Shown here: piece by piece, positions 1 through 9,928 of the stretch
Layout of the letters: each line of letters begins with the position of its first letter
How positions within the stretch are numbered: the stretch's first letter is position 1
Source of the DNA: Gammaproteobacteria bacterium
GTDB taxonomy: Bacteria; Pseudomonadota; Gammaproteobacteria; Pseudomonadales; Azotimanducaceae
DNA length: 64,000 nt
Direction of reading: 5' to 3'
Assembly: GCA_028821405.1 (NCBI GenBank)
Contig: JAPPGK010000101.1
Span: forward strand, 1 to 64,000
The notes under the pieces: generated by a model
The model's input: only the letters and a program-made list of their open reading frames with translations
Databases searched by the model: none
What the model was told of the DNA's origin: nothing
Translations under genes and position numbers: made by a program

Positions 1-50
1 GAGGAACACTCCGGCGACCACTGACGCGACGTTTGAGGGTTGACGTGACA

Positions 51-1197
51 CTAGGTGCCCGGCCCGCGGCGCGCCACGAGTTGCCGCTCGACAATCTCCT
101 CGTTGAGTTCGAGCCCCAGCCCCGGAGAGGTCGGCGGCTCGATGAAGCCGTTCTCGAACTTCACGGGCTCGACGAAGATCTCGTTGTGAAGGGGCCCGCC
201 GTTGTATTCCTGGATCAGGAAGTTCGGCGAGCAGGTGTCGAGGTGCACGGCCGCGGCGGCGGCGACCGGGCCGACGTACATGTGCGGCGCGATCATCGCG
301 TAGTGGCTCTCGGCCAGGCTCGCGATCTTCTTCGACTCCAGGATGCCGCCGCATTGGCCGACATCGAGTTGGATGATCTGCGCCGCCTGCTTCTCCAGGA
401 GGTGCGCGAACTCGTACTTGGTGACCAGCCGCTCACCGGTGGCGATGGGGATGCTGGTGTGGGCCGCGACACGCGCCATCTCCTCGACGTTCTCCGGCGG
501 CACCGGTTCTTCGAACCAGTACGGGTGGTACTCCTCGAACACCTTCGCGACCCGGATCGCACCGGCGGTGCTGAACTGGCCGTGGGTGCCGATGCCGATC
601 TCGAGTTCGTCGCCCACGGCGTCGCGGATGGCCTTGAAGATCTTCGCGGCGTGCTTGATCGTCTTCAGCGGGAAGTCCCGGGGCAGTGGGAAGTAGGGCA
701 TGAAGGGGTCGATCTTGCAGGCCGTGTTGCCCTCCTTCACGAGCTGCTCGGCGATGGTGCCGGCCTTCGTCGGATCTTCCCAGACGCCCCTCGTGGGCAT
801 GTACGCGTAGGCGCGCAGCTTCTCGTGGCAGCGTCCGCCGAGAAGGTTGTAGATCGGCTGGCCCGCGGCCTTGCCGACGATGTCCCAAAGCGCCATCTCG
901 ATCGCGGACAGGGCCGGGGTTCCGTAGAGGCTGGGATGCCGGTAGTCGTGGTTCGAGGCGTAGACCCGCTGCCAGGTGTTCTCGATCTCGAAAGGGCTGT
1001 GGCCGACGACGAACCGGTCGACGAGGTCGTGCAGGAGCGCTATTTGCGATCCGAGGTCGGGTGTGTGCCCCGTCGGACGTTCCCCCAAGCCCACGATCCC
1101 CTCGTCGGTGTAGAGCTTGATGAACAGCCACTGCCTGCCGCCGACGAACGGCGGGTTGTTGTTGAGCAGAATGGTCTCGACGCCGGTCACCTTCATC
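51..1197 (-). CDS. Mandelate racemase/muconate lactonizing enzyme family protein (enolase superfamily, galactonate dehydratase-like)
   Basis: MKVTGVETILLNNNPPFVGGRQWLFIKLYTDEGIVGLGE... with family motifs (KIDPF, GIGTHGQF, FEEPVPPENVEEMARVA, IATGERL, QLDVGQCGG). The ORF is open to 1403, but MKVTGVE at 1197 is the likely start. Confidence 0.9.
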
Positions 1198-1239
1198 GGG
1201 TGTCTCCTTTGGTATCGGTTGTCAGACGTTGGTTCCCTG

Positions 1240-1328
1240 ATCTCGGCCTCCGAAAACACCGCCCGGAGGTGCAGGTAGCCGTGTTCCTGGTAGAAGTCGA
1301 CCTGCGCGTCGGTTAGTTCGTGGCGCAT
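1240..1328 (-). pseudogene. N-terminal remnant of a phytanoyl-CoA dioxygenase (PhyH)-like gene
   Basis: MRHELTDAQVDFYQEHGYLHLRAVFSEAEI resembles a PhyH N-terminus, then diverges; lies directly upstream of and in frame with the MR/MLE gene. Confidence 0.55.
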
Positions 1329-1439
1329 CAACGCCGCTTCGGCCATCGCGGTTCCCCATCTCCGAACGCAGGACCATACCACTGTGGTGTGATCGCTCGA
1401 CACGTAGAATCCGGTCTGGGAAACACGAGGAGAGTGGGC

Positions 1440-2216
1440 ATGGGCAATTTCAGGCTCGACGGCAAGACGGCCATCGTTACCGGCGGTGCCGGCGGGCTGG
1501 GCCGATCAATGGTGCAGGCGTACGCCCGGGCGGGAGCGAACGTCGTCGTCGCCAGCAGGAACCGGGACAACATCGAACGCGTCGCCAACGGGATCAGGTC
1601 CAAGGGGCAGAGCGCAATCGCTCATCGAGTGGACATCACCGACGTGGACTCCGTTGACGCCTTGGTCCAGGCAACGGTGGATGCCTTTGGATCCCTGGAC
1701 GTGATGGTGAACAACGCCGGCCGCTGGGGACGCGGTCACGAGCCGGAGGACACGCCGATCGACGAGTGGCGCGATGTGGTGGAGCAGAATCTCACCGGGA
1801 TGTTCATCCCCTGCCTGGCGGCCGGGCGGCAGATGATCAAGCAGCAGTCCGGAAAGATCATCAATATCTCGTCCACCGCGGGCTCGAAGGGCAACCCCGG
1901 GCAACTCCACTACTCGGCGGCCAAGGCGGGGGTCATCAGCTTGAGCAACAACCTGGCCATGAAGTGGGCAAGGCACAACATCAACGTCAACTGCATCCTG
2001 CCGGGCTTGATCGCGACCGAGGAACTCAAGGGCTATGGGATCATTCCGCCCGCCATCGACAAGGAAGGCAACGCCGTGCCGCGGCTCAACCTGACGCCCA
2101 ACCCGGAAGACGTCGCCGACCTCGCCCTGTTTCTTGCCTCCTCGGCATCCGACGCGATGACCGGCGAACTCTTCCCGATCCGGGCCTGGCTTCGCTCGGA
2201 GCGGTTCTGGACGTAG
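1440..2216 (+). CDS. SDR family oxidoreductase
   Basis: TGGAGGLG cofactor motif, NNAG, S..YSAAKAG catalytic YxxxK. Confidence 0.92.
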   Translation: MGNFRLDGKTAIVTGGAGGLGRSMVQAYARAGANVVVASRNRDNIERVANGIRSKGQSAIAHRVDITDVDSVDALVQATVDAFGSLDVMVNNAGRWGRGHEPEDTPIDEWRDVVEQNLTGMFIPCLAAGRQMIKQQSGKIINISSTAGSKGNPGQLHYSAAKAGVISLSNNLAMKWARHNINVNCILPGLIATEELKGYGIIPPAIDKEGNAVPRLNLTPNPEDVADLALFLASSASDAMTGELFPIRAWLRSERFWT

Positions 2217-2259
2217 GGGCGGCCCTAACGCGCCCGCCACGGTGCGCGGACGCCTGGAA

Positions 2260-4131
2260 TCACGGGGTGTACCAGATCGGTGACGAGTACGCGCGTTCTC
2301 GAGTCAGGAGGGGCACCTTCTCGGGCAGCCCTTCGATGCCGTAGAACGCCGCGTCGTACGCGGTCCATCGGGGGGTGGGAATCTCCAATACCCGGACATA
2401 GTAGAACGCCGCCTCGTCGGCAACGAAGTCGGGGTCGGTCCACACCACCGCCAATTCGGCGGCCCCCACGCGGTTCGAGTACGTGGCTTTGGCGACGTCG
2501 ACGGTGGACTCGATGTCCTTCAATCCGCCTTCGCCCATGGCGCGGTCGCCGGACCACGCGACGTCGTAGATCCGCTCGTGAAGAGCGCCGTTCCCGTCCC
2601 GCCAACCCTTGATGACCTGAACGCGATCGAGGTTCGCACCGTCCGGATCCTTGACGGCGCGGATCAGGAAACGGGGCGGGGCGCCGCCCTCGGAACGGCT
2701 GAGGTCGCTTCCCATGGGCACGCCCTTGCGATAGCCGGCGGTGGCGAGGTCTGGCCGGGCGGCGTCTGCCTCGACGTAGTCCCAGCCGCCGAAGAAGCGC
2801 AGCACGATGCGCGGGCCGGTGGTCGCATAGACCTCGCGACGTTTGAATGCCGAGAATATCGCCTCGCGGGTATTGGCCTCGGCCCAGACGCCGGCATAGC
2901 CCGAAGCCGCGTAGTTCGATTGGGTGAAGGCGCGGAAGGGGTTCGGTTCGTTGCTTGCCATCTTGCCCCAGTAGTTGTCGTCATCGGCGGTGGCAAGACC
3001 GTTGTGGGAGTCGCTGCTGCCGATCAGGCCGAACTTGAACGGATTGACCCCGGCACCAGCCTCGACACCCAAGCCTCTCTTGAGCGCCGGGCGGACGTAG
3101 GAACTTCCCACCCAGGCGTCGGAGGCGCCGCTCTTGTCCGGGTTGCTACCGCCCCAGGTCTCGAAGTCCGCGAAGGGGTCGTCGGGCGAGGCCAGCGGAT
3201 GGGTCTCGCTGTCGCCTTTGATCTGGGTGACCTCCACGACGGGTTCGCGGTCGGCCCGAATGGCGGCGTATTCGGCGGTGATGGCGGTGCCGCCGTAGGT
3301 CTTGTCGGCGAACATCCCGCCGCGGCTCAGATTGCTGTTGTGCGGAATCGAGATGACGCCGCTGCCGGTACGGGCCTCGTAGTCGGCGAGGTACGCCCAC
3401 AGGTCCTCGGGGTTGGCGCTGTCATACTTGGAGAACGGGTAGGCCTGCCGGGTGTGTTCGGGATCGCCGGCGAACAGGACGTTGCGGTGCAGCATCGGGG
3501 GATTGCTGCTGTATTCGTACCCCGCGAAGGTCGTGAACGTGCCGGGGTCGTTGTGGCGCTCGGCGGCGTCGATGACCGCGTGCCAGACCTCGCGCCTGAA
3601 CGCGCTGTCGATGGCAAAATCGCTGTTCCACGCCGACTTCCCGGTCATTAGCACTGCCGAAAGGACATCGTAGGTATCGCCGTCCTTGGCGTTCAACACC
3701 TCGGGGAGCGGTGTGGCTTCGGTGAAGAACTTGCGCCACTTATGGCCGTCTTCGGTGGCAAGCAAACGCTCGTCGCCCGCCATGAGCCGGGGCAGGATGC
3801 CGACATTCTCGGCATGGTCGGAGATCATCAGGAAGTCCAAGGGGCGCCGCAGCCTGGCTCGCTTGCCCCCCGCCGAGACCACCTCCTCGCCCTTGGCGAA
3901 TCGGTACGCAGTGTCGGGGGTGGTTCGGTTGCCCATGCCGAAGGCATCCCCGGACAGGTAGGTGTGCACGTGGGTGTCGCCCCAGTACACGGTGTCCGGA
4001 AAAGTATTGCGGACGACCGGGGAATAGGCGTCTTCTTGAGCATGGCCTGCCAAGGCCGTGAGCAGCACGCCGATGATGGCGTTGGCGGGCGCGATGCGCC
4101 GGCGTGGTCGGGAGCGAGTCTCGGTCGGCAT
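2260..4131 (-). CDS. DUF3604 domain-containing exported protein
   Basis: VYWGDTHVHTYLSGDAFGMGNRTTPDTAYRFAKGE...LDFLMISDHAENVG...GLIGSSDSHNG; PHP-like metal motifs; signal peptide MPTETRSRPRRRIAPANAIIGVLLTALAGHAQ. Confidence 0.85.
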   Translation of the reverse strand: MPTETRSRPRRRIAPANAIIGVLLTALAGHAQEDAYSPVVRNTFPDTVYWGDTHVHTYLSGDAFGMGNRTTPDTAYRFAKGEEVVSAGGKRARLRRPLDFLMISDHAENVGILPRLMAGDERLLATEDGHKWRKFFTEATPLPEVLNAKDGDTYDVLSAVLMTGKSAWNSDFAIDSAFRREVWHAVIDAAERHNDPGTFTTFAGYEYSSNPPMLHRNVLFAGDPEHTRQAYPFSKYDSANPEDLWAYLADYEARTGSGVISIPHNSNLSRGGMFADKTYGGTAITAEYAAIRADREPVVEVTQIKGDSETHPLASPDDPFADFETWGGSNPDKSGASDAWVGSSYVRPALKRGLGVEAGAGVNPFKFGLIGSSDSHNGLATADDDNYWGKMASNEPNPFRAFTQSNYAASGYAGVWAEANTREAIFSAFKRREVYATTGPRIVLRFFGGWDYVEADAARPDLATAGYRKGVPMGSDLSRSEGGAPPRFLIRAVKDPDGANLDRVQVIKGWRDGNGALHERIYDVAWSGDRAMGEGGLKDIESTVDVAKATYSNRVGAAELAVVWTDPDFVADEAAFYYVRVLEIPTPRWTAYDAAFYGIEGLPEKVPLLTRERAYSSPIWYTP

Positions 4132-4380
4132 GGCGGCGGCTCTTTTTTGCGTTCGTGACACTTTAGCGCATGGCGCAGGTTCCTGGGGCGACCCTGAGAC
4201 CATATGCGATGCGTTGGGCGGGGGACGGGCATGGGGCGCGGGACGAAAATGGGCGGCGGGACGGGGAACCCCATCCTCTACGGCGTGGCACGGATTCGTA
4301 CGGGCGATCCTTGCGGTCGCCGGTCGGTCGCCGTCCGGGGTGGCAGAATTAGGGGGACGATGCGAAATCTTGGATCGACC

Positions 4381-5280
4381 ATGCCCACGGTATTGAAAGA
4401 CCCCCTCGCGCACTTCGTGGTGCTGGGGCTCGCCTTGTTCGCGCTTTTCGCCTGGGTGTCGGAGGACGAACGCACAGGCGACGACAGGATCATCGAGGTT
4501 GATCGCCAGGCCCTTCTGTCGTACATCCAGTACCACGCGCGCGCCTTTTCGCCACAAGTCGCGGCGGCCCACCTCGATGGCATGCCGCCGAGCGAGCTCG
4601 ACAGGCTCGTGGATGCGCATGTCCGCGAGGAAGCCCTGTATCGGGAAGCGCTTTCGTTGGGCATGGATCGGACCGACCATGTCATCAAGCACCGCCTGGT
4701 GCAGTCCATCGAGTTCATCACCGACGACCTGGCGTTGCGCACGACCCGGATCACGGACGACGACCTCGAAACCTACTTCGAGGCCAACCGGGAGCGCTAC
4801 CGCATCGAACCGACGGTCACCTTCACCCACGTGTTCTTCAACAACGAACGGCACGGCGTTCAGCAAGCGCGGGACCTGGCCGAAGAGAAGCGCGAGGACC
4901 TGAACGAGAACGGCGTCCCGTTCACGGGGGCGCCGGGACACGGCGACCGCTTCCTCTATCTGGTCAACTACGTCGAGCGCACGCCGGGTCTCGTCGCCAG
5001 CCACTTCGGCGACGGAATGGCCGACGCCGTCTTCGCGCTGGTCCCGGACGACGCCCGCTGGGTAGGGCCACTGGAATCCCGCTATGGACATCACCTCGTT
5101 CTGTTGACCGGGAAGGCGGCGGGACGCGATCCGGAACTCGCCGAAGTCGAGTCGCGGGTGCGTACCGACGCTGAGCGCGAAGCGGCCGAAGCACGCCGGG
5201 ACGCGGCCATTCAGGCGCTCATCGACACCTACGAGGTGCGCCGTCAAGTCCTTCGCGCGAACCCGGACCCGGCCGGATGA
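4381..5280 (+). CDS. Parvulin-type peptidylprolyl isomerase (PpiC-like), membrane anchored
   Basis: N-terminal TM, SurA/PpiC-like region FYLVNYVERTPGLVASHFGDGMADAVFALVPDDARWVGPLESRYGHHLVLL. Confidence 0.75.
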   Translation: MPTVLKDPLAHFVVLGLALFALFAWVSEDERTGDDRIIEVDRQALLSYIQYHARAFSPQVAAAHLDGMPPSELDRLVDAHVREEALYREALSLGMDRTDHVIKHRLVQSIEFITDDLALRTTRITDDDLETYFEANRERYRIEPTVTFTHVFFNNERHGVQQARDLAEEKREDLNENGVPFTGAPGHGDRFLYLVNYVERTPGLVASHFGDGMADAVFALVPDDARWVGPLESRYGHHLVLLTGKAAGRDPELAEVESRVRTDAEREAAEARRDAAIQALIDTYEVRRQVLRANPDPAG

Positions 5281-6359
5281 CCGTCGCGGAACAGGCGGGC
5301 GCGTCACGCGTGGGCGAGGCAACCCTCGCGGTCGAAGCGCGGGCCCGGGCATGGGGGGCTGGCCTGCTGGTCGCATTGGCCCTTGCCGGCGCGCTCGGGG
5401 TGCACGGCCACGATGCCAGGCCGAACACGGTGCGCATCGTCGAGACCGCCGAAAACGCCTACAGCGTGACGTGGAAAGTACCGGGGAGCATGGCGGTGGA
5501 CTCGCTGCCGTCGCCGACGCTGCCGGCGGATTGTGCCGCCGGGCAGGTGCCGGCCTGGCGAGCGACCGGTGGCGCCTACCTCGGCCACCAGACCTATCGA
5601 TGCACCCAGGGCCTACCCGGCCGGGTCGTCGGTATCGCCTATCCCGGCATCAACCCGGCTCTGCGGACCATCTATTCCGTGGAACTCGCCTCCGGCGAGG
5701 AGCACATGCGGATTCTCGGGCCGGACGAGGACGAGTGGCTCGTTCCGGCCGAGCCGGAGCCTTTCGCGGTCGCCATCGAGTACACGCGCCACGGCATCGT
5801 GCATATCTGGATCGGCGTCGACCACCTGCTGTTCGTCGCCTGTCTGCTGTTCATTGCGCGTACGCCCCGCCGGTTGCTGTTGACCATCACCGGGTTCACG
5901 GTGGCGCATTCGATCACCTTGGCGTTGTCCGCGCTCGATCTCGTCCAAGTGCCGACGCCGCCCGTGGAGGCGGCCATCGCCTTGAGCGTCGTGTTCCTGG
6001 CCTGGGAGATTGCCAGGAACGACACGACGTCGCTGACCCACCGCCTTCCCGTGGTCGTCTCGGTGGCGTTCGGACTACTGCACGGTTTCGGTTTCGCAAC
6101 GGTGCTGCGCGAGGTGGGGCTGCCGTCGAGCGAACTGCCGATCGCCTTGCTGTTCTTCAACGTCGGCGTCGAGATCGGCCAGATCCTGTTCGTGTTTGCC
6201 CTCTTCGCCGGGTACGCCCTCCTGCGCATCCTGCTCCGTTGGCGACGGTCGGGCGAGCGCGAGGCGGACGGCATGAGGCTGGCGGTACCGGCGAGCTACG
6301 TCATCGGCACCGTGGCGAGTTTCTGGATGGTCGAAAGGGTCGTCGGCTTTTGGGGATGA
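5277..6359 (+). CDS. HupE/UreJ family membrane protein
   Basis: HGIVHIWIGVDHLLFVACLLFIAR...TITGFTVAHSITLALS...FGLLHGFGFA; overlaps the upstream gene by 4 nt. Confidence 0.85.
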   Translation: MTVAEQAGASRVGEATLAVEARARAWGAGLLVALALAGALGVHGHDARPNTVRIVETAENAYSVTWKVPGSMAVDSLPSPTLPADCAAGQVPAWRATGGAYLGHQTYRCTQGLPGRVVGIAYPGINPALRTIYSVELASGEEHMRILGPDEDEWLVPAEPEPFAVAIEYTRHGIVHIWIGVDHLLFVACLLFIARTPRRLLLTITGFTVAHSITLALSALDLVQVPTPPVEAAIALSVVFLAWEIARNDTTSLTHRLPVVVSVAFGLLHGFGFATVLREVGLPSSELPIALLFFNVGVEIGQILFVFALFAGYALLRILLRWRRSGEREADGMRLAVPASYVIGTVASFWMVERVVGFWG

Positions 6360-6365
6360 ACAACC

Positions 6366-7547
6366 TCAGGCGTCGAATGGCAGGACACGCCGCAGGTAGT
6401 CATCGAAGAGCGGAACCGTAAACGCGGTGTCGCCATGGGCCGGGCTATAGACCATGCCCTTGGCGATGAGATTCGCCCGGGTTGGGGCAACCGCCCGTAC
6501 GGACCTGCCAAGCGTTTCCGCCACCTCGCCGGATCGATGCGGTCCGCTGCCACGTTCCGCCATCGCCCGGAGATATCGTTTCTCCGAGGGCGTGAGGCGA
6601 TCAAACCGCGCTCGGAAGAAGCTGGCGTCCAACTCGGCCTTCGCTAGCTTGCTGGCCACGTGCACATCGGTGGATGTGACCGGGGAGGAAGTCGCGCAGT
6701 CCCAACAGTGTTTGCCCCACTCCTGCAGGAAGTACGCGTAGCAGACCGTGTCCCGGAGCACCATCGACAGGGCATCCGGTTGGAATGCGACACCGAGACG
6801 CTTTGCAGGCGCTTCGATGGCCAGGCGGGCAGCGTCCGCGGTCAACGGGCCGATCTCCGGAAACGAGAACAGCCGCTCCGCATACGTCTTGGCCGATGCC
6901 GTTCGGGCAACGAGTTGGGGAATGCCGGCACCGACCAGCACGACGGGCAGCTGCCGCTGGCCGGCGCGGTGCAGGGCGGCGATGAGTGCGGCCAACTCGG
7001 CCTCGTCGACGTACTGGAGTTCGTCGATGAACACCGCCACCGCGGTGTCCTGCGTGCGTGCGGCCTCGCCTACGGACTCCAGCAATGCCGTCAAGTCCGA
7101 GGCGAGGTTGCCGCTGTCCGCGAGCCCGGGTTCGGGTGCCATATCCAGGCTGATGTTGATGTCCTCGTTGCCGATCTTGACGGCACCGACGAACCCCGCC
7201 AGAGCCCTCATCGCCCGGCGAACGGTTTGGTTGGCTGCCGCCCGGCGGCTCAGGCGAATGAGGGCGGCATGCAAAGGCGGGGCGAGTAGCGCAGGCAACC
7301 TTTGACCTTCCGGGGCTTCGAGTACGATGGTCGTGAAGCCGCGGCAACGGGCGTCTTGACTGATCCGGTTCAGCAAAACCGTCTTGCCGACCCCCCGCAG
7401 ACCGACCATGAGCATGCTCTTTGCTGCGAGACCGCGTCGGATGCGGTCGAGCGCGATTGCGGTCGACTCGATCAATTCGTCGCGACCGGCTAGCTCGGGG
7501 GGCGGAGTTCCGGCACCAGGGGCGTAGGGGTTGTCTCTCGGGTCCAT
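6366..7547 (-). CDS. AAA family ATPase with C-terminal winged-helix-like region
   Basis: Walker A GLRGVGKT, Walker B AVFIDELQYVD, C-terminal wHTH-like region. Confidence 0.8.
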   Translation of the reverse strand: MDPRDNPYAPGAGTPPPELAGRDELIESTAIALDRIRRGLAAKSMLMVGLRGVGKTVLLNRISQDARCRGFTTIVLEAPEGQRLPALLAPPLHAALIRLSRRAAANQTVRRAMRALAGFVGAVKIGNEDINISLDMAPEPGLADSGNLASDLTALLESVGEAARTQDTAVAVFIDELQYVDEAELAALIAALHRAGQRQLPVVLVGAGIPQLVARTASAKTYAERLFSFPEIGPLTADAARLAIEAPAKRLGVAFQPDALSMVLRDTVCYAYFLQEWGKHCWDCATSSPVTSTDVHVASKLAKAELDASFFRARFDRLTPSEKRYLRAMAERGSGPHRSGEVAETLGRSVRAVAPTRANLIAKGMVYSPAHGDTAFTVPLFDDYLRRVLPFDA

Positions 7548-7555
7548 TTCAACGG

Positions 7556-7630
7556 AAGTTAACCAAGGTTATCGTCAATCGCAAACTTTTTGCGGGATCG
7601 CGATTCAATCAAAGTTACCCCAGGTTAGCG
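7556..7630. promoter_or_regulatory. Two 19-bp operator-like repeats upstream of the ATPase gene
   Basis: AAGTTAACCAAGGTTATCG (7556-7574) and AAGTTACCCCAGGTTAGCG (7612-7630), each an imperfect TAACC..GGTTA dyad. Confidence 0.5.
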
Positions 7631-7739
7631 GAACAGGATAACTTTCCGGCCCGCAAGGATTCGCGTTCGCCCGTCACGACACCGCAACCGAAACGACGAT
7701 AATCGGTTCGTCCAACTAGGCAAGCTGGGACGAACTCAA

Positions 7740-9092
7740 GTGGAAATCGCGGAACTCGAGCCGGCCGAGCGGCTGAAGACCCTGGTCGCCAACGATCCGG
7801 ACGCGATCGACCGATACTTGGCGACGCTTTCCGGCGCGGACGTGGTGCGCGCCATGTTTCGCCTCGAATCGGAGGAACGGCACGCCATTCTGGTGGCGGT
7901 GGAACCGGAGACGGCGGCGGAGTTCATCGAGGACGTTCCCGACGAGGTGGCCGCGGATCTGATCGAGGCCTTGCCGGTGGCGGACGCGGCGTCCATCGTC
8001 ACGGCGTTGCCGAGCCACGAACAGGCGGACGTCCTCGCGGAGGTCGAAGACGAGGACATGCATCGCATCCTCGGCGCGATGACCCCGGAGTCGGCCCGGG
8101 AAGCCCGCGAACTGCTGAGCTATCCGAGCGAATCCGCCGGTGGTCTGATGGTGCGCCAGTATCTCGCGTTTCCGGCGTCCGCCACCGCCCGGGAAGTGCT
8201 GGAGGAGCTGACGTCCGGCGTTCGCGACCTCTCCAGGTACCTGCTTCAGTATGCCTACGTCGTGGCGCCGGACGGGATGCTTGCCGGCGTGGTGCGCACC
8301 CGCAACCTGGTGGCCGCAGAACCGACGTCGACGATCGGTTCGCTGATGTCGCGTCCCACCGCCGTCAACGCCGAAGCGGACTTGGCAACGGTCGATGCCT
8401 GCCTCGAGGAATCGGAGGTGCTGTCGCTGCCGGTGACCGACGACACCGGCAGGATGCTCGGCGTCGTGGAGCGGGAGCACGTCGACGACGCGCTGGTCGA
8501 GCGCGCCACCGACGACCACCTGAAATCCCAGGGCATTGTTGGCGGCGAGGAATTGCGCAGCATGCCGATTACCCAGCGTTCCGGGAGACGGCTGTCGTGG
8601 TTGTCCATCAACATCGTCCTGAACATGATCTCGGTGAGTGTCATCGCGTTGTTCGAGGAGACCTTGGCCGCCGTGATCGCCCTGGCGGTGTTTCTGCCCA
8701 TCGTTTCCGATATGAGCGGCTGCTCGGGCAACCAGGCGGTCGCGGTCAGCATGCGCGAGTTGACCTTGGGTGTGGTGGGTCCGCGGGATGCCCTGCGGGT
8801 CTGGTGGCAGGAGGCCAAGGTCGGCGTCCTGAACGGACTCGCGCTGGGCGTGCTCCTCGGCGCGGCGGCGTGGGCGTGGAAGGGCAATCCGGCGCTGGGT
8901 GCCGTCGTGGCCCTCGCGTTGGCGGTCAACACCGTGGTCGCGGTCTCCATCGGCGGCACGGTTCCGCTGTTGCTGAAACGCTTAGGCGCCGACCCCGCGG
9001 TCGCATCGGGTCCGGTGCTGACCACCGTCACCGACATGTGCGGTTTCTTCCTCGTGCTGGGGATCGCAACGCTGGCGTTGTCGTGGCTGTAA
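7740..9092 (+). CDS. mgtE: Magnesium transporter MgtE
   Basis: MgtE N domain, CBS pair, C-terminal TM domain with DMSGCSGNQAVAVSMRE; GTG start. Confidence 0.93.
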   Translation: MEIAELEPAERLKTLVANDPDAIDRYLATLSGADVVRAMFRLESEERHAILVAVEPETAAEFIEDVPDEVAADLIEALPVADAASIVTALPSHEQADVLAEVEDEDMHRILGAMTPESAREARELLSYPSESAGGLMVRQYLAFPASATAREVLEELTSGVRDLSRYLLQYAYVVAPDGMLAGVVRTRNLVAAEPTSTIGSLMSRPTAVNAEADLATVDACLEESEVLSLPVTDDTGRMLGVVEREHVDDALVERATDDHLKSQGIVGGEELRSMPITQRSGRRLSWLSINIVLNMISVSVIALFEETLAAVIALAVFLPIVSDMSGCSGNQAVAVSMRELTLGVVGPRDALRVWWQEAKVGVLNGLALGVLLGAAAWAWKGNPALGAVVALALAVNTVVAVSIGGTVPLLLKRLGADPAVASGPVLTTVTDMCGFFLVLGIATLALSWL

Positions 9093-9117
9093 GCCGCGGG
9101 GGTCCCCCGTGGCGACG

Positions 9118-9840
9118 CTAGGCCACGCGATAGACGGGCGGTGGGAACTCCCTTATCTCGCTGATGGTCAACACCCTGCGTACGCTGGCACCGTCCCAGC
9201 AATAGCGGAATTGCGCATTGCGGGCTGGAATCGATACCGCGGCTGGTCGGAATGCGCCGATGCACTCGCCGCCCGGACGCCTGGCGCTGGGATAGACGAG
9301 ACCCCAAGCTCCGGCGGCGTGACGTTCGCGGCCGAATGCCTGGCAAATGGGCCAAGTCTCGACGGGCCGTTGTCGAAGATGCCCGTAGGCATCACCTCGT
9401 AGGTCTTCCAAGGGTTTCTGCACCTCGCCGACGTAACTCACCATGTCGAACTCGATGGGATCCTCGTCGGTCGCGTCTAGGTGTCGCTCGGCGTGGAAGA
9501 CCGTCTCCGCGATCGCGGTTTCCGTGTCGAGGGCCGCGTAGAGCACGCCAAAGGAACCGTCGCTGAAACGACTTGGCTGTCCCAAAGCCCTGAACGGCGC
9601 CATGCGTACCGCGGCCTCGGGTTCCTGCGGGAGGGGCCGCGAATCCGAGATCAGTGCGTCGGTGCCTATCGCCATGACTTGCCGGGCCGCCTCTCGATCA
9701 TCGGGGTTGGCGAAGACCTCGGCGAGTGGCCGGTGACCTGGTGCCCGGACGATCCGGGTCCACGGTCGTCGGACCACGTCGAGGCTTAGGGAAGGTCTGA
9801 ACAAGACCTTCCCTAGCGCGGCACAGGGATGTGCCGCCAA
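9118..9840 (-). CDS. RES domain protein (predicted toxin of a RES/Xre TA module); 5' end altered by repeat insertion
   Basis: SRFSDGSFGVLYAALDTETAIAETVFHAERHL RES core. The first ~18 codons of the ORF are encoded by the repeat element. Confidence 0.85.
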   Translation of the reverse strand: MAAHPCAALGKVLFRPSLSLDVVRRPWTRIVRAPGHRPLAEVFANPDDREAARQVMAIGTDALISDSRPLPQEPEAAVRMAPFRALGQPSRFSDGSFGVLYAALDTETAIAETVFHAERHLDATDEDPIEFDMVSYVGEVQKPLEDLRGDAYGHLRQRPVETWPICQAFGRERHAAGAWGLVYPSARRPGGECIGAFRPAAVSIPARNAQFRYCWDGASVRRVLTISEIREFPPPVYRVA

Positions 9841-9928
9841 ATTCGATGGCGTAAGCCATTGAATTTGCGAGCGAAACTATTTGTTTCGCTACTGTTCAAG
9901 TCCAGGGACGGACTTGAACAGAGGTTTC
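9790..9928 (+). repeat. 139-bp multi-hairpin MITE-like element, copy A
   Basis: Identical to the reverse complement of 58291-58429; flanked by TTAG (9786-9789 and 9929-9932); five tandem stem-loops at 9787-9815, 9818-9837, 9839-9866, 9870-9890, 9892-9921. Confidence 0.9.

Noticed and set aside
33-1316. Long antisense ORFs opposite real genes (also 2578-3651 +, 19837-21171 antisense, 33005-34165 +, 46955-49666 -, and others)
   Set aside because: High-GC shadow frames; compositionally biased R/A/G-rich or H/D/V-rich peptides with no family motifs, opposite confidently assigned genes.
9790-9928. Hairpin element as an integron attC site or CRISPR fragment
   Set aside because: Five separate short stems rather than one long imperfect attC stem, no integron core-site motif noted, and 4-bp YTAR duplications indicate transposition instead.
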